A DNA stretch of 64,000 nt from contig OX637287.1 in assembly GCA_951799445.1 (NCBI GenBank), forward strand, positions 124,001 through 188,000, given 5' to 3'. The stretch comes from Pseudisothecium myosuroides (Eukaryota; Streptophyta; Bryopsida; Hypnales; Lembophyllaceae). A program made the translations under genes and the position numbers. Below, piece after piece: positions 46,150 to 57,977 of the stretch (positions within the stretch are counted from its first letter, which is position 1; every line of letters begins with the position of its first letter). The notes beneath the pieces are model-generated. The model was not told where the DNA came from. It saw only the letters and a list, made by a program, of their open reading frames with translations, and ran no database searches.

Positions 46150-48850
46150 TATGGATTGTAAAATACAGTACCTCTTTATCCCCTAAATGCCCAAGGCCTC
46201 TGTGTAGCTTCTTGAAGTTTGCTCTCAATTGAACAAAAAGTCAACATTTCATAAGTTGTACCAATTTCTTCTGAATTGTAACCTTACTAACATATTGAAA
46301 CTAGACATGTTACAGATCACATAGGGGGAAAAAACATAACAATATCACGTACAAATTGAAAGATTATAATGTTTGATCATGAGGGTGTTCAAACTAGGAA
46401 AAATTTTCAATTCTATTTTTGCATGTCAACTCTAAAAAGTTTGTCACTCCAAAAATATGAGGTTGAAGTGCGTAGCATGCACAACCACAATCAATTCATG
46501 ATTTTTTAAAATGTAGTCTACAATTTTTTTAAATGAATTTCGAAGGTCATTTTTCCTCAAACATCTACTGTATTTGAGGCTCATTTCGAAGAGCCTTCAA
46601 CACTACGGGAAGTCAATATTGCAACGGGTATGCTTGCACAAAATCTTGAATAGCAAAATCATAATCCTTCATTAATTTTTAGGATCAGCTCCTTGATCCT
46701 AAAACTAGATTTCAAAAACAGTAATTTTAAAATTTTAAACTACTAAAAATAGCAACTTCATTGGATTTCACTTGACTTCAAAGGTCTCGAAATACCAGAA
46801 ACTGGTGACTCGGGCATGTAGGGGATAAAAAAAAATCTGTCATGTACATTAAATAAATCCAATCCCATTAGTCACTATTGTGTCCTGTGATGTCGCCACA
46901 ACCAAATAAAGGGAGACAAGTCAATTTTAAAACAAAAAAAGGCCTCAAAAGTCTATAACTTCCCTACTATGATAAGTCTACGCACTACAAAACAAAGCCC
47001 GTGCTCCCCTCCTTGTCAAGGGCTTTCAAATGGTATTCTTTATGTGAAAATAAAAATATTTTGTCTAACTTCGGCCTTATTAATGTGACCCAAACATACG
47101 GTATGTGTATAAAATAATATAACTCATATTCTATTGAAGGTGATGTCTTTGATATTCTTTGACAATATTGTTAAAAAAATTTACCGCTGTGAAAAGAAAA
47201 TATATACAATTTAAATGAAAGATAAGCAAGTTCAAAATTCATGTGAAAAATGATGTGAACTATCGGCTTCTATTTCCGCTGCTGTGTGTTGCTATGCATG
47301 CACGCGACTTCCAAAGCACAGTCGACCACCCTACGAAAGTTATAAGCTTACGAACGAGGCGAAATTTAAATGTTCATCCCAATTGCTTATAGAATTCAAA
47401 TGGGTTACACATTTGGGCTCTCTCCTCTAAAATTACAAGGAGAACATCACATGAACACCCCCTTGTCCTTTGTTGTACTTCAATTTTAAAAAACTATAAA
47501 GCCATAATTAAAAATGGAACAAGGAGGATATTAACAGAAATATGTACAAGTTGCAATTGTTGGCAACATTTGAAATCTATGAGGTCCTCCAATTTTGGAC
47601 CTTTTTTCCTACATTAAGAGGGACAACAAAAAATAAATACCCATCATCATGCGCTGTAGTTTAAGTTAAATAAAACTTGAAAGTCATGAAATTAGAACGA
47701 GGAAGAAATAAAAATAATACGTAGAAGTTGCAATTGTCGGAAACATGTAAAATCCATGAGGTCCTCCAACTTGGGCCTTTTTTACCGACATTAAGGAGGA
47801 CCCTAAACCCAAAAAAAAATCCTTTGCTGTACACTGTATAACTAAAGTCATTTTGAAAACCAAAGAAGACCTCAAAAGTCTGACTTTCCCACCATACGTC
47901 CATCGCCGCACAATAAAGCCCACGCAGCCCTCCTCGTCAAGGGCTTTCGAATGGTGCTCATTATGTGAAAAATTTGCACACAAAAGACAATTAATTTAGA
48001 ATAATTATTTTATTAATTTAAAAGGACCAAAAAAAAATCAAATATTTATAATTTATGCATAAGACTTCAAGATGTTACAAAAAAAAGCCCGTACATCCCT
48101 CCTTGGTGAGGGCTTTCCGATAATACCGAGCACGTCCCCGGGAATGCACAGTTCGGGAGATCTAAATGTAACAAATAAAACAAAACTTACAATTGAAACC
48201 AAATATAAAAAAATAAAAGCCGAACTTAAGGACTGCTATGGATAAACTCTTTCAAGACGTGCGCCCTGGCCATAAAAAAATTTAAGTGTGTACATATTTG
48301 GAATGTTAACAAACAATTTGTATGCCCTGAGGTGCTGTTTTTCGAAGTCAATAGAAATATGAATTCATGAGAATTATTTCAATGAGCACTTTCAAATTCA
48401 ATAACTTTCACACCATACGTACAAACATCAAGAGACAAATTTAGTGCACCCCTCAGGCCTTGCAAACAGTTTTCAAAAAATACCCTCTACAATACAATCC
48501 GCACATGGTCCAGAAATTGAAGTTCACATAGCCTTACAATTGAAATACAAATAAATAGCTTCAATATTTTTTGAGATAATTAATATAAGTATTACTGAGT
48601 TAGGTACATATCATCTACAAATCCGGAATTTTATTGCTTCCCACTTTCTTTGCATTGTACTTTACGTTTGGGTCAGATTCGTTAAAAATTAATTCAATAT
48701 ATAATTATACATGGCATGCAATGAATTTTTCAAAAATTACAAATAATATGGAATATTTGAAATGTGAAAAATGTTGAAGACAATATTCTAAATCCTCAAC
48801 AAAAGAAACTATGAAAATGAAAAATGAAATAAAAAACAAATACCCATCCG
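46150..48850 (+). repeat. Diverged satellite-like DNA with larger repeated blocks
   Basis: A block with AAGCCC..TCCCTCCTTGTCAAGGGCTTTC recurs near 47000, 47920 and 48085; within it AGCCC and GGGCT can pair. GAATGCACAGTTCGGGAGATCT near 48142 resembles GATGCACGGTCCAAGAGATCT near 46022. Two diverged copies of the 176-bp unit lie at about 47515-47850. No gene is supported. Confidence 0.6.
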
Positions 48851-48852
48851 GC

Positions 48853-49730
48853 TTTGCTGTACTTTAAATTAAATAGAACTCTAAAGTCATGACATTGGAA
48901 CGAGGAGGAAATATAAAAATATGTAGAAGTTGCAAATGTAGGAAACATTTGAAATCCATGAGCTCCTCCAATTTGGACCTCCACTTCTAAAATTAAAAAG
49001 GAAAACAAAAAACAAATACAAGTCATCCTTTGCTGTACTTTAAAATAAATAGAACTTTAAAGTCATGAAATTGGAATGAGGAGGAAATATAAAAATATGC
49101 AGAAGTTGCAAATGTGGGAAACATTTGAAATCCATGAGCTCCTCTAATTTGGACCTCCACTTCTAAAATTAAAAAGGAAAACAAAAAACAAATACCGGTC
49201 ATCCTTTGCTGTACTTTAAATTAAATAAAACTTTAAAGTCATGAAATTGGAACGAGGAGGAAATATAAAAATATGTAGAAGTTGCAAATGTGGGAAACAT
49301 TTGAAACCCATGAGCTCTTCCACTTTGCCCCTTTTTTTCTTAAATTAAAAAGGAAAACAAAAAACAAATACCGGTCATCCTTTGCTGTACTTTAAATTAA
49401 ATAAAAGTTTAAAGTCATGAAATTGGACCGAGGAGGAAATATAAAAATATGTAGAAGTTGCAAATGTGGGAAACATTTGAAATCCATGAGCTCCTCCAAT
49501 TTGGACCTCCACTTCTAAAATGAAAAATGAAAACAAAAAACAAATACCGGTCATCATTTGCTGTACTTTAAATTAAATAAAAGTTTAAAGTCATGAAATT
49601 GGAACAGTGAGGAAATATAAAAATATGTAGAAGTTGCAAATGTGGGAAACTTTTGAAACCCATGAGCTCCTCCAATTTGGACCTCCACTTCAAAAATTGG
49701 AAAGAGGAGCAAAAAAAAATACCGCTATTT
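48853..49730 (+). repeat. Tandem satellite, 176-bp monomer, five copies
   Basis: TTTGCTGTACTTTAAATTAA recurs at 48853, 49029, 49205, 49381 and 49557, exactly 176 bp apart, with high identity through GAAGTTGCAAATGTGGGAAAC and CCATGAGCTC. The last unit decays near 49730. Antisense ORFs of 60-77 codons are repeat artefacts. Confidence 0.95.
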
Positions 49731-49734
49731 AAGT

Positions 49735-51160
49735 AAAGACATCCGCTGCTGTAGGTTGAATAACTAAAAAATGTAGAGCCATTAAACATGAAATATGACA
49801 ACTCTTATGCTATGAAATATAATATTTTCCTTTTGAATCCATTTGAACTTCTTCTGTCCGCAAAAAAAAAATTGGGAATGAAATGTGTCCTATATTTTAG
49901 TTGCCTTGAATATGAGTTGTCATGGATTCGTTTATGTGAATGCTTTATTTTTATTCTGAAGGAAATTTTACCCAATCATTAGAACTTTTGTAAATTAAAA
50001 AATAAAGACCATGATATATTACTATGTTCATGAATCCTACATGAATGTTTATATCATTTTGAACTTCTATACTTTTTCCTTACACAACCCTATATCAAAT
50101 TTATCACTTCTTTCTCTTAAATTTTTTGAAATACAACAGAAGGTCAATTGTTTATTAGACTCTTTTAGTAAATTAAGAAATGTAGCCAATGATTATAGTG
50201 TGCTTTTACAACTACACTCAATCTATGAATAATTTCCAACTTCTATATTCTATTTTGAACACTGAAGCATACAAACTTGATGATTTGTTTTTCAGTTCTT
50301 TCAAATACAACACTTTAATTAGAATAAATTTATTTTTGCTTCCTCTTATAAATGAAAAAAATTAATACCGTGCACATACTACATATAATAAAAATGGTTA
50401 TTCATGGTTGTTTTTATAATTGGAACGCCTCGGTACTATACAAGTAACTCTAGGAATTACCAATTGGGTCTCCTTTTGCATATATTATGGAAGACAAACA
50501 ATTTTAAATTTAGGCCAATACTGTTATTCAATGTGTATTGCAATTCTATCCCAAATGTGTTTAATGTGCAAAGTACTTTTACATCAAATAAATTAGCATT
50601 AGTTGTTTTCAAGAAATTAGTGGATAGTGTCACTGATTATCAGTAAACAAACTTTCTACGGTCAACAAGTAGGTGTTCAAGGGTGACAGATTGACATTCG
50701 GATCCCTATCAAATTTACTAGGGATTTGAATGTGCTCCATACAATACATTGTTAAATTACATTCAATAAGTCATGAGAATTAGGGTGCCTTATACCAAGA
50801 AATATATACTTTTCCAAGCCATTAACGTGAATAAAGAGTACTGTAGATACTTCAATTTCTGTGGCTGCAGGTTTATGATATAATTACATCAATATTTAAT
50901 TCAAAAGTACAACGTACTTATATATAATAATATTGACCTATTTATGGAATGTCAATTTCAAGAAGAAAAATTAGCTCGCTTGTGTAGGATGAACTACACA
51001 AAATAGTGAAACTAAATTGCCTTGACAATTAGGTTGCTGTACTTCCAGAAAATTACTTTACAAGAAATTAAAGTCAACAAATCTTTCTACAAATCTTTTT
51101 GTTTGTATATTATATGGAGGTTCATTAGTCCCAATTACAACAATACTTAATTCCGAAGTA
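49735..51160 (+). other. Very AT-rich DNA with broken frames of unknown origin
   Basis: Plus-strand frames at 49788-49982, 50011-50232 and 50404-50646 encode Phe/Tyr/Asn-rich sequences in AT-rich codons, separated by stops and a frame change. They could be the remains of one gene, but I recognise no family and the composition alone favours such frames. Confidence 0.2.
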
Positions 51161-51279
51161 ATCTATTTTTGTCGAGGAACAATAAATGTTTTTATAGTGT
51201 AGACTGTCAAGAAATTTGTAATGGGCAACCTAATTTCACTATTTTGTGTGGTAGAGTGAAGCTACTAGAGTTTAGGGCA

Positions 51280-52222
51280 ACGTTTGGGCTTGGTGTGGTT
51301 CAGGGCCGGTTATCAATGGAGAAGGCGGGTATTGAGAACTGGTTACAAGTAGGGGATCAATCGTGGTCGGGCGAGTATCAACCGGATATCTGGTGTGAAT
51401 CGGGAAGAGGGCTAGGGTTTAGTAGATTTGTGGTTAGGGTTTGGCGCTCAGTTTTGTCAGCTAAATTTTCTCGCGTCTGCGCTTATCGTTTCTTGAGATA
51501 TCGTTTTTGTTTGTCGTTTCTCCCTGTTTGCGCGCGCGCCTGAGTGATTGAGGAGCGTGGATTCCGTTCGATTTTGGAAACCTGCAGCGCCAGTGCGACG
51601 ACGGAGGTTCAGGCGCGATTTGAGCTTCTGAGCTGACGACGGAGCTTCTTCCTGACGGTGACAGCTTGGTGCGTTGAAGCTTCTTCATCGCGGTGACAGA
51701 CTCTTGTTTCGAAGTTGGAGTGCGAGGACGGAGGTTTAGGGTCACGGTGACAGCTTGGTGAGTTCCTCCCCATCTTGATTTTTTCCCTCTTTTTTCCTCT
51801 GTTACTCTCATCTCCAGTACTTGCTATTTTGTATTAGAATTTGTTTTGGATGGAGGTTGTGGTGGCGGGAGGTTGAGCTTGCATTCAGCAAGTTATGAGT
51901 GGGGATGTGTTTCTAGGGTTCGGTGCGATCTTCTTTATTTTGCTTTTCCAGTCGTTGCAATTGTAAAATCGAGGGGTGTGAGTGAGTCCAGCAGCATGTT
52001 CCAGTGAGCCTTCGTCTGGCTGAGGTTTGCTTACCCTGAATGTGGGAGTTCCCTGTCAGTCCCAACTTTAGAGCCGTGTTGAGGACCTCATTAGAAGCGA
52101 TGACTAACTTTCTGTTTGGTGTTGTAGCCTGCAGTGACGACTACTGGGTTTGTATCCGATTTTGATCTCGTGAAGCCGTCTCGTGAAGCCGGGTCGAGGG
52201 AATAAGTACCGTGGAGTTTACG
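51280..52222 (+). promoter_or_regulatory. Promoter and 5'-leader exon of the ParB/methyltransferase-like gene (inferred)
   Basis: GC content rises here. The sequence ends in a strong donor, TTTACG|GTGAGT, at 52222/52223, and a matching acceptor CATGCTGCAG lies at 53751 just before the ATG at 53753. Between about 51560 and 51750 a related phrase (GACGGAGGTT..., GGTGACAGCTTGG) recurs. The leader exon boundaries and transcription start are inferred. The plus ORF at 51169-51543 has no recognised domain. Confidence 0.4.
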
Positions 52223-52848
52223 GTGAGTTTGTTCTCCTGAATTGTGAATTGCTCTTGAATTGTGCTTTGCTTGATTGGTTCTTGAAGATTGTTTGTTGGA
52301 AATGCATTTACAAATTCCAGAGTTTGCAGTTGCCTAAGATTGTTGTTGAAAAGTATACGTTCTTAGGGTTTCCACAGTTTCATGTTGCTGGAATGCTTGC
52401 AGTTAGTAGGCTTCATAAGGAATGTAGGTGATTAGGGCTTGAGGGCTTAGTAAAGGCTGCATTCGAAGACATTCTAGTTCTCATGTGTAGTAATGCCATA
52501 GATATGTGTGACTGTGGGTTCTATTAGTACCGAAAGCTCTGAATTTGAGCCTGGTTCAGTTCTTTAGGTCCAAATGAAAACGTGAATGTAGTACTAGTGG
52601 TGTTATAATTTTAAATTTTCGCCTACAGAAGGATTATGGCATGTGCTTGGATTACGCAAGTTGTGTTTAGAATTCACATTCAGGATTGTGTTGGGGTTCT
52701 GGTTTGTCATGTCTGTAGGGTCTAGTTAGGGTTGGGGTTAATTGTGCTTAAAGTCTGTAGGGTCTGTGCAGGGTCTGTGTAGGATTTGTGTCGATACCCC
52801 TGTTCAAGGACCCCCCTAGCTTCAAAGAGTGAAGCTCGAAGCACATTT

Positions 52849-53710
52849 AGCTCAAGCCGAGCTAAATTTCAGCAACCTAATTTATGAAATTAACTCGACT
52901 CAAGCTAAAATCAACAAAACCTGGCATGAAAACACAGAAAACGCCCATATAAAATCCAGGACACCCTGAAAATCAGCTCGAATCGAGCTAATTTGAAGCA
53001 AACATATAATAAATCACCCATTTAGCTCGACTCGAGCTAAAAGAAAAAAGATTATAAATAATAACCAGTAAAAAAATCAGAATAAGTAAGCTCGAATCGA
53101 GCTAGGAGAACAACATTGTAAAATATTAACAAAAAATAAATTGAGGAGAGGAAGTCAGGAGAGTGCTGAACATAAAACAAAGCAAAAAAAGAGCCAAACG
53201 GACAAATGCATGCCGAGGGACACGGAGAGATTCAGCTCGACTCGAGCTGAAGAGGAAAATAACTCGAGTTAAGGGTTAAATAGAAACAAATCAATTAAAA
53301 AGAATGAAGAACTAACTAATCAAGAAGTAATAAGGTGACTATGAACCTCGACTAGCGGTTAAATCAGAAGAGCCCACCTTATCAGCTCGACTCGAGACAA
53401 ATACACAAGACGGGAAGAACATGAAAACAAAAGAAGAAATGAACACGAAAGCTCGAATCGAGCTGAATAATTTAACTCTCAGAAAAAAGATAAAGACAAA
53501 AAGCCAAATCCATAACAACCTAAATGACAAGGCGAATGCGAAAGATAGACATGAATAGGGCAGCTAGAAAGAAGTCAGCTCGATTCGAGCTAACGGGACG
53601 GCAGGGTAGAAGCAAGTGCAGAACGAGGGGTCTGTCATTCCAGGAACTGGAAATTTATGACGAAACATGTGTGGCAACTGCGAGGTTGAATATTCAGCTC
53701 GATTCGAGCT
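52849..53710. repeat. Cluster of eleven AGCTCGA-N-TCGAGCT palindromes
   Basis: Perfect copies at 52975, 53024, 53089, 53234, 53450, 53577 and 53696; degenerate copies at 52849, 52892 and 53384; and a short partial (AACTCGAGTT) at 53261. Centres are A, C or T. The copies at 53024 and 53234 extend to perfect 21-bp palindromes with different outer bases (TTT/AAA and TTC/GAA). All lie within the inferred leader intron 52223-53751. Confidence 0.93.
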
Positions 53711-53752
53711 AGCATCGTCTTTAAAGCTAAGCAATGGTTGTCATGCTGCAGG

Positions 53753-54310
53753 ATGGAGAGTCAGGTCAAGAAACTCTCGCACTACTACAAGAAGTCCGAG
53801 GTCCAGCGAGTGGAAGACGAAGGGGAAGGAGATGACTTTCTCAATGACGGAGAATATTGGGAGTTCGTGTATCTAGAGAAGGTGGATAGCTGAACTCTCC
53901 TGATAATCCCATGCTCTGAGCAAATCTGCTTTGCCGTGAAATATAAAGGGATGGACACCTACCTCCCTCTCTCATACAACGAACGAATAAAAGACGTTGT
54001 GGAGGACGTCTTCCCCACCATCAAGGTCCACTGTGTAACAACCCAGAACGACCTTCCGGCAGACAAGCAGTACAACTTCACGCTGCACTTCGACTCTCGT
54101 TTAATTCCCTTCCACGTGACCCATTTCATGGAGTCCCTGTCGATGACGTCGTTCCAGGATAAAATTAAAGAATTGGAGGAGAAGGTGAATGAGAAATACT
54201 TCCAGAAACCTAATGGAGAGCCTCTCAATAGTCGGAGGCTATGTGCTAAAATCCGAGGTCTCTTCCAGGACTTTGCGGTGCTCAGAACGAAAATCCAGCT
54301 CGACCGTTAG
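53753..54310 (+). pseudogene. N-terminal part of the ParB/methyltransferase-like gene, with in-frame stops
   Basis: ATG at 53753 follows a CTGCAG acceptor. The frame encodes an acidic Lys-rich start (MESQVKKLSHYYKK...EGEGDDFLNDGEYWEF), then a TGA at 53891-53893. The same frame continues through SEQICFAVKYKGMDTYLPLS and a helical Lys/Glu region to a TAG at 54308-54310, and then runs on into the next segment with no frame change. I do not recognise a domain here. A 40-nt intron could remove the TGA (AAG|GTGGAT to CTGAG) but would be unusually short for plants. Confidence 0.5.
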
Positions 54311-55198
54311 AGCAAGGCGGCTAGGAGCGTCTCACTGAACGCCGGAAGCCAGGGGCCCAATCAGGTGTCTATTGACAACCAGACCCAAGGGCAGACATCT
54401 CGAAGGGGCACGCGCAACAAGCAGCCGACGGAAGCTCCAAACGCTCCACTTGCGAAGAACAATTTGGCTAGCACATCAGCGGCAAAAACAGCTGAGAAAA
54501 TTGGAGAGCACTCTGCTGTGGACGATATAAGCCAGGACATGAGTATCGTCCCAGAGTCGCTGCAGACAAACCGGAACCCGGACTACGAGGAGTCCAACAA
54601 GGCGTACAAGAATTTCTGGAAGACCTGCGCTGATGTGTTTCTCTACAAGATGGAGAAGAAGGAGCTCACAATTGACAAGCTGATCCAGGCTCCGGCGTCA
54701 TTAAATATCCGGAGCAAGGAACAGACGATCATTGAGGGCTTGATGCACTACCTGTGCAATATGCTCGACCACAGTCACCGGCAAACGCTCTGCGTCATGC
54801 CGACGAAGAAGCCAACCAGGGAAGGAGACGACTCGTGGTCCGAGATCAAGGACGGGGAATTCTACATCATCAACGGCCAACACAGTGTCTGGGCCAGCAA
54901 GTTGATGGAGGACCCGAAGTTCAACATCGACCCGGCCACGATCCAAGACTTCAAAACCTGGAATTGCTACATTGCATGGACTGAGGACAGGGAGACACTC
55001 CGTTCAATTTCGGCCTACTTCAACAGAGTGAACCATTTCCAAGCGATTCAGCCGTCGTGGGCCACTAACATATTGGGCGCCCGAAATGTCTGGGAGGAGA
55101 TGGGGTCACCACACAACCCGAAAGAGGACACCGAAGCCGGAGCTGTCAGCAACGCGAGGCACACTAAAGCTGCCTTTGAGAACAAGAAGAAGTGGACG
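54311..55198 (+). pseudogene. ParB-like domain segment
   Basis: The frame continues from the previous segment, passing a Ser/Thr/Gln linker (TQGQTSRRGTRNKQP). A compact domain follows, with EGLMHYLCNMLDHSHRQTLCVMP (read in part) and EFYIINGQHSVWASKLM. This last phrase resembles the D-G-Q-H-R..A motif of ParB/Srx-like and DGQHR-type domains, with Asn for Asp and Ser for Arg. It then continues to ISAYFNRVNHFQAIQPSW. The exon ends at a clean donor, TGGACG|GTAAGT. Known ParB-family domains bind nucleotide and act in DNA partition or as nucleases. Assignment here rests on one motif and its hydrophobic context, so it is tentative. Confidence 0.45.
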
Positions 55199-55287
55199 GT
55201 AAGTGATTCAGCTCGAGTCGAGCTGAACTACGCTATGCTGGCTACTGTGAATTAGTTGCTGACTGTTTGGTCATAACCTTGTCGCAG
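55199..55287 (+). other. Intron 1 of the ParB/methyltransferase-like gene, with palindrome
   Basis: Donor GTAAGT at 55199 and acceptor CTTGTCGCAG ending 55287; both phases are 0. It contains the perfect palindrome at 55210 (centre G, extended to 21 bp). A second perfect copy at 55291 lies three bases past the acceptor. A later acceptor (TATATGCAG at 55344) also fits phase 0 and would place both copies inside the intron. Confidence 0.6.
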
Positions 55288-57091
55288 ATCAGCTCGAATC
55301 GAGCTAACGAGGATCCTGACATTGGTTTCCCGTTCTATATGCAGGAATTCACTAAGGCCATGCAGATGCGTTTTTCTATGATTGACGTTACGAAATCGCA
55401 TCAGAAGTCCAAAGCCAAGGACTCAAAAGGCAACACCTCCATCACGAATGAGATTAGGCTCATCATTGCTCCTGCAGAGGTGTTCAATCTCTGGAGCAAG
55501 GTCATCTCCAGTGCTGCGCATGGCGAGCTCATTGACGCGGACTCCTTGAAGAAATTCAATGTCAAATCGTCCTGGAAAACCGAAAACGGGATGCTGAACA
55601 AGGAATTCTTCAAGTTCTTCGGAAATCTCACGAACGAAGACCTCATTGTGCTCGCCAACCACATTCTGTTTAGAGATGGTGATAAGAAGATGCATCCGCA
55701 CCCGAAGGTGACCATTAAGCAGTCATCGTCAGTCCTCAAAAGTTGTTACGCTGCGAAGGATTGGATTGAGAGGCGCAAACGGAAGGCGTTTGTGAAGAAG
55801 GAGTTGAACAAGATTGATCCGTCCTTGGGTCTGCTGAACGCGGTGGGGGAGCCTGTCCAGGACAAGTGGAAGGACTTCAAGAAGAAGTACAACGTCACCT
55901 CCGCAACGCTGAATGTACTCTTGGAGCGGCCCGGGGAGGCCTTCTTCTCCGAAGTGAAGCAGAAGAAATCAAAAAACAAGTCCACGGAACAAATTTCGGA
56001 CCAGGCAGCCGAGTTCTTCAAAGTCTTCCTTAGTCAACGGAAGAATTTCGTCCCACCGTCGGCAGTGGCACACTACGCACCATACGACATTGCAAAAGAC
56101 CACCACGCTCAGTGGCCAAGGGGTGCGTGGACAGTTGACAGCCCTGCAGATCTCGGGCTCGGTGTTATCGATTTCCGGTACATTCCGGGGGTGCTTTCCA
56201 AGAAGGACGGGACTATCGCAATTCCGTACTTCAGCACCGTCATCGTGTCTTTGAGAGGGAAGCAGCAGCCGAAATTTGAGGACGTCCCGGCTTGGCTTTT
56301 TATATGCGCGGACATGCAAGAGCAGACGCAGGTGATCGCCTTCGTGGAGAACAACGACGTCCTTAGCACGTACAAGTGCACGTTCGCGGACTATATATCG
56401 AGACAGTACGAGCGGATGGGGGACATGGCCTCCGCCAAGGCGAAGTCGCACAACAAAGTGCTGCTGACGTTTTTGACGAGTCCGTCGTGTACGAGGGGTG
56501 GCGACATTCCGGAGTTTTTTCTGGCCCCGGACACTGATACGTTCAATAAGCCCCGGGGATACAACGAGTTGGAATTCCGGCTCTACAACACGGAGCTTCG
56601 CATGGAATTTTATCTGTGGGTGATAAAGAAGTTCTGCTCTCCCGGAATGAGCGTGTTCTCTGTCTTTGCAGGAGGAAAAGTGACCTGTGCAACAGTGGTA
56701 AGTTTCCCTAAAGTTCAATCAGCTCGAATCGAGCTGATGTACCACATCCGTTTGTTGTGTTTCCTTGTGTTCCGATAAGTGTGACTCTTGCATGATCCGA
56801 TTCGTTATGGAACGAATTAGCTGGACTCGTTCTGAGTCGCCGAGGGGTTTAGCTCGAGTCGAGCTGAAGCCACTCTGTATTCTCAATACTGACGTCTTGT
56901 GATAATTTCTTAACATGCAGATGAGTTCTGTGAACGTCTGGGCGGTTGGAGTTGCCAACGATACGGGGTTCTGGAATGATATTTCCCTGGCGGCCATGAA
57001 ACTAGACAGGGCCGACTTTCTGGAGGGGGGATATAAGGTGTCGACGTCTTCGCGCAAGAAGCCTCCGGTGTCTCAAACGACTCCGTCGTAG
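55288..57091 (+). pseudogene. Possible degenerate beta-class DNA methyltransferase-like segment
   Basis: Exons 55288-56697 and 56921-57091 join in phase 0 across intron 56698-56920. The first part (NEDPDIGFPFYMQEF..., long Lys-rich middle) is unrecognised. Near the end, LLTFLTSPS sits where a DPPY-type motif IV would be, and RMEFYLWVIKKFCSPGMSVFSVFAGGKVTCAT then matches the order of motif X and motif I (..P.Q.P..L...I..F..PGD.VLDPFAGSGT..A) of bacterial and phage N6-adenine/N4-cytosine methyltransferases, followed by VNVWAVGV. DPFAGSG has become SVFAGGK and DPPY is lost, so activity is doubtful. A TAG at 57089-57091 interrupts, with the frame continuing. Fusions of ParB-like and methyltransferase domains are known from phages, which fits the neighbouring segment. 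Confidence 0.45.
56698..56920 (+). other. Intron 2 of the ParB/methyltransferase-like gene, with two palindromes
   Basis: Donor GTG|GTAAGT and acceptor TTAACATGCAG. It contains perfect palindromes at 56721 (centre A, extended to 21 bp) and 56851 (centre G). Removing it restores the methyltransferase-like motif. Confidence 0.75.
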
Positions 57092-57937
57092 TCGCGGAAG
57101 AGGAAACACTTGCCCTGGGATTCGCCATCCACTGGGCGGCGCGAGAAGGCGCCAGCTGCAGAGCCAGAAGTCCTCTCCGACGACGAAGGCGACGATCAGG
57201 ACTTCTATGTCCAGCAGGTGCTGGACGAGCAACTTGTGGTGAACGCCAGCAATCCGGTTCCTCCCACTCCGACGGAACATCGGGGGTCGTCGGCCTCGAG
57301 CGGTCACGTGCAAGAGGAGCAGCCCTTAAGCACGCCTTCGTCTGCCGTCACGCCAAAGAAAAGGAAGTTGTCGAAGCGGGACGAATACATAGAGCACAGG
57401 TTCGCGGAGCTGGAGCGGAGACAACTGGAGGATCGCGCGGCAAATCTACAATTCCAGTACCAGCAGAACACGAGGATGGATAAAATGCAGACGTTCATGT
57501 CGGTGGATTCTGCAAACAACACCGACAAGCTGGACTCGATCATCAATCACTTGAGGGGTGCCAGACCGCTCTCCTCATTTGAGCCCCCGACGTCGAGGCC
57601 GCAGCTGCTGCTTGAAGGTCTGTCTCCCTCATCAAGCGATGTGGCTCCATTGGAACCACCGGGTCTCCCTGAGTTTGCTGTTCCGGCACCTCCTTTGCCC
57701 CCACATCCTATTCCCCCTCCGCCCCCGCCATCATCAGCTGACGCAGAGGCGGCTCCTGCCGACGCACAAGCGGCTCCTGCCGACGCACAAGCGGCTCCTG
57801 CCGACGCACAAGCGGCTCCAATCCTTCCAGTCCCGGGAGGTGCTGACGAGCAGCATCCGGTGGAACAGCCGGCGCAGTTAGATCTGCAAAGTCCCGCGGT
57901 GCCTAGCCAGGACTTGGGCGCAGGTGCTCCTCAATAA
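57092..57937 (+). pseudogene. C-terminal coiled-coil and Pro/Ala-rich tail of the same gene
   Basis: The frame after the TAG at 57089-57091 continues unchanged: basic SRKRKHLPWD, an acidic segment, PKKRKLSKRDEYIEHRFAELERRQLEDR (read in part; a nuclear-localisation-like PKKRKL followed by a coiled coil), a proline-rich stretch and four copies of ADAQAAP-type heptamers, ending at TAA 57935-57937. A 54-nt intron could skip the TAG but is very short. A nuclear DNA-associated protein is a reasonable guess. Confidence 0.5.
57735..57820 (+). repeat. 21-bp in-frame repeat (GCTCCTGCCGACGCACAAGCG)
   Basis: The unit GCTCCTGCCGACGCACAAG plus CG recurs about four times, giving A-P-A-D-A-Q-A in the protein tail. 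Confidence 0.9.
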
Positions 57938-57962
57938 TCACTCGATGTCACTTGTACAGTTT

Positions 57963-57977
57963 AGCTCAACTCGAGCT
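57963..57977. repeat. Palindrome copy (one mismatch)
   Basis: AGCTCAACTCGAGCT, centre C, lies between a possible donor (GCGCAG|GTGCTC at 57923/57924) and an acceptor TGTCGCAG ending 57994. It may therefore sit in a 71-nt intron followed by a 6-nt exon and the donor GTAAGT at 58001. Confidence 0.85.

Noticed and set aside
45998..46228. Minus-strand ORF with runs of CLFV as a membrane protein
   Set aside because: It is the translation of the (CAAA)n microsatellite.
48796..49801. Several 60-77 codon antisense ORFs as a gene family
   Set aside because: They repeat every 176 bp and are readings of the satellite monomer.
52183..52431. AP2-like YRGVYG fragment
   Set aside because: Only four or five residues match, followed at once by a splice donor; it is most likely untranslated leader.
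53261..53270. AACTCGAGTT as a full palindrome copy
   Set aside because: It is only 10 bp and lacks the AGCT arms; mentioned as a partial, not counted among the 24.
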